Positions 1 through 6,300 of a stretch of DNA of 6,834 nt are shown one piece after another. The notes under the pieces were generated by a model. That model was not told where the DNA came from. It worked only from the letters and a program-made list of their open reading frames with translations, and did not search any database. A program made the position numbers and the translations under genes. The stretch comes from an uncultured Microbacteriaceae bacterium (lineage in GTDB: Bacteria > Actinomycetota > Actinomycetes > Actinomycetales > Microbacteriaceae). The first letter of the stretch is position 1, and every line of letters begins with the position of its first letter. The stretch lies in NCBI GenBank assembly GCA_946481135.1, contig CAMLMQ010000161.1, forward strand, positions 1 to 6,834, given 5' to 3'.

Positions 1-359
1 CGATGCGCGTCATCATCCCGCCGACCGGCAACGAGACCATCTCGATGCTCAAGACCACGTCGCTCGTGAGCGTCATCTCGATCGGCGACATGCTCTTCGC
101 GGTGCAGGTGATCTACTCGCGCAACTTCGACGTCATCCCGCTGCTCATCACCATCAGCATCTGGTACCTGCTCGTGACGACCGTGCTGAGCATCGGCCAG
201 CACTTCCTCGAGAGGCGCTTCACGCGCGGAGACCGTGCTCGCGAGCGGTCGTACTTCGCGGAGTGGGTCGCGGGTCTCATCCCGCGACACGCCGCCGTCG
301 AGCCCGCGTCGGTGACGTCTCCCACCCCCACGGCCCCGACGGACGGAGGTGCGCGATGA
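1..359 (+). CDS. Polar amino acid ABC transporter permease, C-terminal part (5' truncated by window edge)
   Basis: This is the end of an inner-membrane permease of the HisM/GlnP type, which forms the channel of an ABC importer for amino acids. The visible part is 118 residues and opens in the cytoplasmic EAA loop (motif [20 protein letters not shown]), the segment that docks on the ATPase. Hydrophobic stretches follow around residues 19-36 and 43-64 (the second includes [17 protein letters not shown]), ending in the family-typical GQxxLERRF. After the last membrane segment comes a polar, proline- and threonine-rich tail of about 45 residues. The Met at nt 3 is almost certainly internal, because relatives have Gln-Ala before this Met-Arg, and the leading 'cg' fits the end of an Ala codon. 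The real start and most of the protein lie upstream. The TGA overlaps the next gene's ATG, so the two are translationally coupled. The substrate cannot be read from this fragment. Confidence 0.93.
   Translation, partial: MRVIIPPTGNETISMLKTTSLVSVISIGDMLFAVQVIYSRNFDVIPLLITISIWYLLVTTVLSIGQHFLERRFTRGDRARERSYFAEWVAGLIPRHAAVEPASVTSPTPTAPTDGGAR
345..350 (+). promoter_or_regulatory. Ribosome binding site of the ABC ATPase gene
   Basis: GGAGGT lies 5 nt before the ATG at 356, inside the end of the permease gene. It decides the start: the open frame extends upstream to 263, but that extension only overlaps the permease reading frame. A second ATG at 365 lacks this spacing. Confidence 0.8.
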
Positions 360-1117
360 GCGCGATGGTCGAGGCGATCGGCGTGCGCAAGCGCTTCGGC
401 GTCAACGAGGTGCTGCGCGGCATCGACCTCACGGTCGAACGCGGACAGGTGGTGTGCCTGCTCGGCCCCTCCGGCTCGGGCAAGAGCACCTTCCTGCGCT
501 GCATCAACCACCTCGAGAAGATCAACGCGGGCAGCATCAGCGTCGACGGAGAACTCGTCGGGTATCGGCGCCAGGGGGACGTCCTGCACGAGTTGCGCGA
601 CGACGAGATCGCCGGGCGCCGCAGCGAGATCGGGATGGTCTTCCAGCACTTCAACCTGTTCCCGCACATGACCGTGATGGAGAACCTCATCGAAGCACCG
701 GTGCAGGTGCGGCGCGAGAGCGCGAAGGAGGCGCGGGCACGCGGCCTGGAGCTGCTCGAACGCGTCGGCCTCGCCGAGAAGGCGAACGCCTATCCGCGCG
801 CCCTCTCGGGGGGACAGCAGCAGCGTGTCGCGATCGCCCGCGCCCTCAACATGCGGCCGAAGCTCATGCTCTTCGACGAGCCCACGTCGGCCCTCGACCC
901 GGAGCTCGTCGGGGAGGTGCTCGACGTCATGCGGTCGCTCGCCGCCGACGGCATGACGATGGTCGTCGTCACCCACGAGATCGGTTTCGCGCGTGAGGTC
1001 GCCGACGTCGTGACCTTCATGGACGGCGGGGTGGTCGTCGAGAGCGGCGATCCGCGGCAGGTGCTCGACGCGCCGACGCATGCCCGCACGAGGTCCTTCC
1101 TCGCGAAGGTGCTGTAG
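356..1117 (+). CDS. Polar amino acid ABC transporter ATP-binding protein (HisP/GlnQ family)
   Basis: This is the cytoplasmic ATPase that drives the amino acid importer together with the preceding permease. At 253 residues it has the usual length. All nucleotide-binding motifs are present: Walker [10 protein letters not shown] (residues 37-45), Q-loop Gln97 in [10 protein letters not shown], signature LSGGQQQR (150-157), Walker B LMLFDE (170-175), D-loop SALD (178-181) and the switch His207 in VVVTHE. Between strands near residues 70-90 it has the charged insertion found in HisP-like members ([19 protein letters not shown]), which is missing from shorter GlnQ-type proteins. The start at 356 is supported by GGAGGT 5 nt upstream and by the ATGA overlap with the permease. 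The oxidase gene follows after 46 nt, so cotranscription is likely. Substrate class (polar or basic amino acids or derivatives) is a family inference; the exact ligand is unknown, and no substrate-binding protein gene is in view. Confidence 0.96.
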   Translation: MSAMVEAIGVRKRFGVNEVLRGIDLTVERGQVVCLLGPSGSGKSTFLRCINHLEKINAGSISVDGELVGYRRQGDVLHELRDDEIAGRRSEIGMVFQHFNLFPHMTVMENLIEAPVQVRRESAKEARARGLELLERVGLAEKANAYPRALSGGQQQRVAIARALNMRPKLMLFDEPTSALDPELVGEVLDVMRSLAADGMTMVVVTHEIGFAREVADVVTFMDGGVVVESGDPRQVLDAPTHARTRSFLAKVL

Positions 1118-1146
1118 CGCCTGCCATTCCCACCCACTGCAGTACT

Positions 1147-1154
1147 GAGGAGAG
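1147..1154 (+). promoter_or_regulatory. Ribosome binding site of the oxidase gene
   Basis: GAGGAGAG lies 9 nt before the ATG at 1164. It shows that the oxidase is translated independently of the ATPase gene. The 46-nt gap (1118-1163) shows no convincing promoter or terminator. It holds an 8-bp palindrome, CAGTACTG (1140-1147), that touches the site and is too short to interpret. Confidence 0.75.
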
Positions 1155-1163
1155 ATTTCCCGC

Positions 1164-2300
1164 ATGGAGTCATTCGATACGGCCGTCGTCGGCCTCGGCG
1201 CGCTCGGCAGCGCGGCGGCGTACCACCTCGCGAAGCGCGGAACGCGCGTCGTCGGGTTCGAGCAGTTCGAGCTCGGGCACGCGCGCGGCGCCTCGCACGA
1301 CACCTCGCGCATCGTGCGCACCTCGTACGGTTCGCTTCCTTACGTGCGGTTCGCACAATCGGCCTACCGCGACTGGGCCGACCTCGAAGCCGAGTCGGGG
1401 GTGACGCTGTTCACACGCACCGGCGGCGTCATCTTCATCCCCCGCACGGGACCCTACGCGGCGTCGGACTTCACCGAGAGCCTCGCGGCCGCCGGGGTGC
1501 CGCACGAGCTGCTGAGCCCCGCCGAGGTGCATGCCCGGTGGCCGCAGTTCTCGATTCCCGACGGTGTCGACACCGTGTACACGCCCGACTCGGGGATGGC
1601 GCATGCCGCGAACACCGTCGCGACCCTCCAGCAGCAGGCCGTGCGCCACGGCGCCGTGCTGCGCGAGAACACCCTCGTGCACGCGATCGAGCCCGACCGC
1701 GACGGCGTCGTGGTGTCGGCGGCGTCGGGCCCGGTGCGCGTGCGCAAGGTCGTCCTGGCCGCCGACGCCTGGACCAACCAGTTGCTCGAGCCCCTCGGCG
1801 CGGCCATCCCGCTCGAGGTGATGCAGGAGCAGGTCACCTACTTCGCCCCGGCCGACCCGTCCGCCTACGACCCGGCGCGCTTCCCCGTGTGGATCTGGGA
1901 GGACGACCTGTGCTTCTACGGCTTCCCCACGTTCGGTGAGCCCACCATCAAGGCGGGCCGCGACGTGTCGGAGAATCACATGACGCCGGCGACGCGCACC
2001 TTCGAGCCCTCGCCCGAACTCGAACGGCAACTGGAGGGATTCCTGAGCGCGGCGATCCCCGGCAAGGGCGACATACGCCGAACGATCACGTGTCAGTACG
2101 CGCTCACCCCCGACCGGCGGTTCATCCTCGGCGCGCTGCCCTTGCATCCGGACGTGATCGTCGGACTCGGGGCGGGCCACGCCTTCAAGTTCACTCCGGC
2201 GTTCGGCCGCGCGCTCGCCGAGCTCGCGCTCGACGGGCAGTCGACCGACGACCTGTCGTCGTTCGCGGTCGAGCCTCCCGCCTCAGTGCCCTCGCTCTGA
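1164..2300 (+). CDS. FAD-dependent N-methyl amino acid oxidase, monomeric sarcosine oxidase (SolA/MSOX) family
   Basis: This is a soluble flavoenzyme (378 residues, normal family length) expected to oxidise an N-methylated or secondary amine amino acid with oxygen, giving the imine and hydrogen peroxide. The N-terminal Rossmann motif is GLGALG (residues 10-15), followed by an acidic residue at the second strand end (Glu33). The segment DTSRIVR holds Arg49 and Arg52, at the same numbers as the Bacillus sarcosine oxidase arginines. Cys310 in TCQYALTPD matches the cysteine that binds FAD covalently. Lys342 in GHAFKF matches the oxygen-activating or substrate-carboxylate lysine region, and Lys263 in TIKAG matches the lysine near the flavin N5. 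The active-site His expected four residues after that lysine is Asp267 here (IKAGRD), which argues for a substrate other than sarcosine. Alternatives in this superfamily are N-methyltryptophan, pipecolate/proline and fructosyl amino acid oxidases. It follows the ABC ATPase gene and converges on lysR with a 4-nt gap. Family assignment is firm; substrate is open. Confidence 0.9.
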   Translation: MESFDTAVVGLGALGSAAAYHLAKRGTRVVGFEQFELGHARGASHDTSRIVRTSYGSLPYVRFAQSAYRDWADLEAESGVTLFTRTGGVIFIPRTGPYAASDFTESLAAAGVPHELLSPAEVHARWPQFSIPDGVDTVYTPDSGMAHAANTVATLQQQAVRHGAVLRENTLVHAIEPDRDGVVVSAASGPVRVRKVVLAADAWTNQLLEPLGAAIPLEVMQEQVTYFAPADPSAYDPARFPVWIWEDDLCFYGFPTFGEPTIKAGRDVSENHMTPATRTFEPSPELERQLEGFLSAAIPGKGDIRRTITCQYALTPDRRFILGALPLHPDVIVGLGAGHAFKFTPAFGRALAELALDGQSTDDLSSFAVEPPASVPSL

Positions 2301-2330
2301 CCGATCAGGCGGCATCCATCTCAGAGGCGG
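2278..2330. repeat. Inverted/direct repeat at the convergent gene ends (possible competing hairpins)
   Basis: CCGCCTC (2278-2284, end of the oxidase gene) can pair with GAGGCGG (2324-2330, inside the lysR end), and its first six bases can pair instead with AGGCGG (2307-2312). The two downstream copies form a direct repeat AGGCGGC 18 nt apart. No T-tract follows on either strand and the loops are long (23 and 39 nt), so this is at best a weak bidirectional termination signal. In DNA this GC-rich the match could be chance. Confidence 0.25.
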
Positions 2331-3207
2331 CCTGGTCGAGCGCTGCACGGAACGCGAGCACCGACGGGCGCCGCGCGATCGTGGATCGCGTCGAGGTGAA
2401 GACGGTGCGCCGAGGGTCGCCGTCGAGGGGGGCGACGCGCACCGTGGGCGACCCACCCTGCCAGATCAGGTCGGGCAGCAGCGCGACGGCGTGACCGGTC
2501 TGCACGAGGCGCACGTGCGCCTGCAGGTCGGCCGTCTCGAAGCGCACCTGCGGCTCGAACCCGGCGCGACGGCAGGCCTGCTCGGCCCAGTGGCGCGACG
2601 CCGCGCCGTGCGGTTCCATCACCCAGGGCGCCTCCGCGGCGTCGGCGATCGTCGAGGCCGTCCAGCGTGAGGCCGCCGGGGGCGTGGCGAGCCGGATCGC
2701 GTCGGTGGTGAGGGGATGCCGGTCGAGGCCCGGCAGGTGGGGGGCGGCGTGGCCCGGGTACTCCTCGGCGATGACGAGGTCGAAGTCTCGTGCGAAGGTC
2801 TCGTGCAGCGCCGTCTCGGGTTCTCGCTGGGTGACGACGGGTGTGAGCAGCGGGTGCTCGCTCGCGAGCACGTCGAGGGCACGGGGCAGCAGCGCGAGCG
2901 CCGCAGATTGGAAGATCGCGACGCGGAGCGTACCCGCGGCCGTGCTGAGCGACGCGGCGAGGTCGGCCTCGGCGCGCTCCAGCCGCTCCAGGATGTCGCC
3001 CGTGTGCTCGACCAGCAGCTCGGCGTTCGGCGTGAGCTGCAGCCGACGCCCGACGCGCACGAGGAGCGGCACGCCCGTCTCCTTCTCGAGCTGCGACAAC
3101 TGCTGCGAGATCGCGGAAGGGGTCTGATGGAGTGCGGCGGCCACCGCACTGATCGTTCCTCGAAGGCGCAGTTCGCGGAGCAGCGCGAGGCGACGGAGGT
3201 CGAGCAC
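2305..3207 (-). CDS. LysR-type transcriptional regulator, divergent from putA
   Basis: This is a cytoplasmic DNA-binding regulator of 300 residues, the normal LysR length. Residues 2-60 form the winged helix-turn-helix (LDLRRLALLRELRLRGTIS, then AAALHQTPSAISQQLSQLE, wing near VPLLVRVGRRLQLT). A linker helix rich in Glu, Arg and Leu follows to about residue 90, and the effector-binding domain begins at GTLRVAIF (92-99) and runs to the C terminus, including HAVALLPDL near residues 239-247. The frame is open to an ATG at 3249, but I choose the GTG at 3207: it begins MLDLRRL as family members do, has GGAGAGGA 8 nt upstream, and the extra 14 residues would run through the putative operator. The gene is divergent from putA and convergent with the oxidase, so it most likely controls putA and itself, and perhaps the oxidase operon. 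The effector (proline or a relative) is inference. Confidence 0.92.
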   Translation of the reverse strand: MLDLRRLALLRELRLRGTISAVAAALHQTPSAISQQLSQLEKETGVPLLVRVGRRLQLTPNAELLVEHTGDILERLERAEADLAASLSTAAGTLRVAIFQSAALALLPRALDVLASEHPLLTPVVTQREPETALHETFARDFDLVIAEEYPGHAAPHLPGLDRHPLTTDAIRLATPPAASRWTASTIADAAEAPWVMEPHGAASRHWAEQACRRAGFEPQVRFETADLQAHVRLVQTGHAVALLPDLIWQGGSPTVRVAPLDGDPRRTVFTSTRSTIARRPSVLAFRAALDQAASEMDAA

Positions 3208-3215
3208 AGTTGCGG

Positions 3216-3223
3216 TCCTCTCC
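3216..3223 (-). promoter_or_regulatory. Ribosome binding site of lysR
   Basis: Read on the minus strand, GGAGAGGA lies 8 nt before the GTG at 3207. Its strength and spacing decide the lysR start against the upstream ATG at 3249. It contrasts with putA across the same intergenic region, which has no such site. Confidence 0.78.
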
Positions 3224-3239
3224 GATGGGGCGATCCAAC

Positions 3240-3268
3240 ACTTCAGCAAACCTGATGGATATTGGCAA
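3240..3268 (-). promoter_or_regulatory. Possible lysR promoter
   Basis: On the minus strand, TTGCCA (3268-3263) is a 5/6 match to the -35 consensus. After a 17-nt spacer comes TGAAGT (3245-3240), only a 3/6 match to the -10 consensus. A start near 3233 would leave a leader of about 25 nt carrying the ribosome binding site. The T-N11-A dyad at 3243-3255 lies inside this promoter, which would fit the autorepression common among LysR proteins. The -10 is weak, so this is tentative. Confidence 0.35.
3243..3255. promoter_or_regulatory. Putative LysR recognition box 1 (T-N11-A dyad)
   Basis: TCAG-CAAAC-CTGA is an interrupted inverted repeat with 4-bp arms that obeys the LysR T-N11-A rule. It is flanked by an outer imperfectly spaced pair, ATCCA (3233-3237) and TGGAT (3256-3260). 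Its centre, 3249, is 67 bp upstream of the predicted putA start point at 3316, close to the -65 position typical of the LysR high-affinity recognition site. It also sits between the -35 and -10 of the proposed lysR promoter. Binding by the adjacent LysR protein is inferred from position and symmetry only. Confidence 0.5.
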
Positions 3269-3271
3269 GAA

Positions 3272-3284
3272 TTCGTTGCTTGAA
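3272..3284. promoter_or_regulatory. Putative LysR activation box 2 (T-N11-A dyad)
   Basis: TTC-GTTGCTT-GAA is a second T-N11-A dyad, with 3-bp arms. Its centre, 3278, is 38 bp upstream of the predicted putA transcription start and 29 bp from box 1. It overlaps the putative -35 hexamer TTGAAC (3280-3285), as LysR activation sites usually do. The longer element GCAA-N7-TTGC (3265-3279) overlaps it and is an alternative centre of symmetry. The short arms make this less certain than box 1. Confidence 0.42.
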
Positions 3285-3309
3285 CTTACAGGATTCGCGG
3301 TCGGATACT
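3280..3309 (+). promoter_or_regulatory. Predicted putA promoter giving a leaderless mRNA
   Basis: TTGAAC (3280-3285, 4/6 to TTGACA), an 18-nt spacer and GATACT (3304-3309, 4/6 to TATAAT, keeping the key A2 and T6). Six bases separate the -10 from the GTG at 3316, so transcription would begin at or next to the start codon. No Shine-Dalgarno sequence precedes that GTG; the nearest purine run, AGGAT at 3290-3294, is 21 nt away. Leaderless genes with this geometry are common in actinobacteria. The weak -35 would suit a promoter that needs an activator. Confidence 0.55.
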
Positions 3310-3315
3310 GCTCGC

Positions 3316-6300
3316 GTGACCTCCCGCGCGACCTCCTCCTCCCCGGCCCTCCTCGACGCCGACGCGGTCGTCGCGCAGGTGCGAACCTGGCTCTCCGACG
3401 CCGAAGGTCTCCCGGTCGACCCCGCGGCCCGGCGGCTGGCCGGGCTCCTTCGTGACCCGGCCGGGCTGGAGTTCGCCGTCGGGTTCGTCGACGGCGTCGT
3501 GCGTCCCGAGGACCCCCGGGTCGCCGGGCGTGCGTTCGCGCGGCTCGCGCAGCATCCGCCGCGGTTCCTCGCCTGGCCGTTGCGCGCCGCCATCCGCGTC
3601 GGAGGTCTCGCGGCGCGCATCCTTCCCGCCGTCGTCGTTCCGATCGCGCGCCGCGTGCTCCGCGGCCTGGTCGCCCACCTCGTCATCGACGCGAACGACC
3701 CTGCGCTCGGCCGCGCACTCGCACGCATCCGCCGTCGCGGGATGCGCCCCAATGTCAACCTGCTCGGGGAGGCCGTGCTCGGGGCCGCGGAGGCGTCCCA
3801 CCGCCTCGACGGCACCGTGCGGCTGCTCGCGCGCGACGACGTCGACTACGTGTCGATCAAGGTGTCGGCGACCGTCGCTCCGCACAACCCCTGGGCGTTC
3901 GACGAGGCGGTCGGCCACATCGTCGAAGCGCTCACGCCGCTGTTCGAGCAGGCGGCCTCCGCGACCCCGGCGAAGTTCGTGAACCTCGACATGGAGGAGT
4001 ACAAGGACCTCGACCTCACGATCGCCGTGTTCACCGCGCTGCTCGACCAGGAGCACCTGCGCGGGCTCGAAGCGGGCATCGTGCTGCAGGCGTACCTGCC
4101 CGACGCGCTCGGCGCCTACCTGCGCCTCCAGGAGTGGGCTCACGCCCGCCGCGCCGCCGGGGGTGCCGGCATCAAGGTGCGCGTCGTGAAGGGCGCGAAT
4201 CTTCCGATGGAGCGCGTCGACGCGTCGCTGCACGACTGGCCGCTCGCGACCTGGCACACCAAGCGACAGAGCGATACGAACTACAAGCGCGTGCTCGACG
4301 CGGCGCTGCGCCCCGACCGCATCGACGACGTGCGCATCGGCGTCGCCGGCCACAACCTGTTCGACCTCGCCTTCGCGAAGCACCTGGCCGCAGCACGCGG
4401 CGTCAGCGCCGGTGTCGAGTTCGAGATGCTGCTCGGGATGGCCCCCGCCCAGGCCGAGGTCGTGCGGCGCGACCTCGGCGGGCTGCTGCTCTACACGCCC
4501 GTCGTCGCCGCCGCCGACTTCGACGCCGCGATCGCCTACCTCATCCGCCGGCTCGAGGAGGGCGCGAGCTCCGACAACTTCATGTCGGCCGTCTTCGAGC
4601 TCTCGTCGGACGAGGCGCTCTTCGCCCGTGAGCGCGACCGCTTCCTGGCCTCCCTCGCCGACCTCGACGACGCCGTCCCGGAGCCGCATCGCACGCAGGA
4701 CCGTTCCCGAGGGGTCGCGATCGTGCCGAAAGAGTTCCGCAATACCCCCGATAGCGACCCCTCGACGGCGGGCAACCGGGAGTGGGCGCGCGGCATCCTG
4801 AAGCGGGCGGCGGAGAGCGAGCTCGGCGCGGCGACCGTCGCGGCGTCGGTGATCGGGGATGTCGCGGCCGTCACCGACCTCGTGGGGGAGGCTGTCGCCG
4901 CCGCGGGGGAGTGGGCGGCGCTCGGGGCGGCCGGCCGGGGCGCCGTGCTGCGCCGTGCCGCGATGGTGCTCGAGCAGCGGCGCGGCGACCTCATCGAGGT
5001 GATGGCGGCCGAAGCCGGCAAGACCTTCGACCAGGCCGACCCCGAGGTCTCGGAGGCGATCGACTTCGCCGCGTACTACGGCGTCCGCGCGCGCGACCTC
5101 GAACGCATCGACGGCGCCCGGTTCGTGCCCGCGAAGCTCACCCTCGTCATCCCGCCGTGGAACTTCCCCGTCGCGATCCCCGCCGGGTCGACGCTCGCGG
5201 CGCTCGCGACCGGGTCGTCGGTGATCATCAAGCCCGCGCGACGTTCGGCGCGCAGCGCCGCCGTGATGGTCGAGGCGCTGTGGGAGGCCGGGGTGCCGAG
5301 AGACGTGCTGCGGTTCGTGCAGTTCGCCGATTCGGGGCTCGGCGAGCGCATCATCTCCGACCCGCGGGTCGACCAGGTCATCCTCACGGGCGGCTTCGAG
5401 ACCGCCGAGCTCTTCCGGTCGTTCCGCCCGGGGCTGCGGCTGCTCGCCGAGACGAGCGGCAAGAACGCGATGATCGTCACGCCGAGCGCCGACCTCGACC
5501 TCGCCGCACGGGATGTCGCCGCCTCCGCCTTCGGACACGCGGGTCAGAAGTGCTCGGCGGTGTCGCTCGCGATCCTCGTCGGGTCGGTGGCCGACTCCGA
5601 GAGGTTCCACGCGCAGCTGCTCGACGCCGTGCGCTCGCTCCCGGTCGGCGAGCCGACCGACCCGTCGAGTCGGATGGGCCCGCTCATCGCCCCCGCCGAG
5701 GGGAAGCTGTTGAAGGCCCTCACGACGCTGGATGCGGGGGAGCGTTGGCTGCTCGAACCGCGCCGCCTCGACCCCGAGGGGCGCCTCTGGACGCCGGGCA
5801 TCAAGACCGGCGTCGCGCCCGGGTCGGAGTTCCACCGCGTCGAGTACTTCGGACCGGTGCTCGGCATCCTGCGGGCGCGCGACCTCGACGAGGCGATCGC
5901 GCTGCAGAACGCGGTCGACTACGGGCTGACCGCGGGGCTGCACTCGCTCGACGCCGACGAGATCGCGCACTGGGTCGACCGCGTCGAGGCGGGCAACCTC
6001 TACGTCAACCGCGGCACGACGGGCGCGATCGTGCAGCGGCAGCCGTTCGGCGGGTGGAAGAAGTCGGTCGTCGGGCCGGGCGCGAAGGCGGGCGGGCCGA
6101 GCTACCTGCTCGGGCTCGGCACGTTCCGCTCGGCGGAGGCGGCGGGAGGCGGCGCGGTCCCCGACCGCTACGTCGGGCTGCTCGATGCGGCGAGCCCGGG
6201 CGAGCGCTCCTACCTCGAGCGGGCGGTCGCGAGCGACGCCCGGGCGCAGGCGGAGGAGTTCGGGGTCACGCGTGACGTCTCCGGCCTCGCCGCCGAGCGC

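Noticed and set aside
1136..1147. Palindrome CAGTACTG before the oxidase gene as an operator
   Set aside because: Eight bases is too short to support a call, and there is no promoter nearby.
113..1321. 402-codon minus-strand open frame opposite the permease, ATPase and oxidase start
   Set aside because: It crosses three plus-strand genes, has shadow-type composition and no family motif.
1170..2180. 336-codon minus-strand open frame opposite the oxidase
   Set aside because: Shadow of the oxidase gene: composition rich in Arg, Gly, Val and His, no motifs, no ribosome binding site that I can see.
3208..3249. ATG at 3249 as the lysR start
   Set aside because: It would add 14 residues before the normal LysR N terminus and remove the use of the strong, well-spaced ribosome binding site at 3216-3223.
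3262..3315. TTG start extending PutA by 18 residues
   Set aside because: The extension uses AT-rich codons unlike the gene, overlaps the promoter and operator-like elements, has no Shine-Dalgarno sequence, and GTG at 3316 fits a leaderless start.
3286..5970. Very long (894-codon) minus-strand open frame opposite putA
   Set aside because: It is the complement shadow of a strongly coding, GC-rich gene. Its translation is low-complexity (Arg, Gly, Glu, Val, His rich) with no recognisable domain, while the plus strand has complete PutA motifs.
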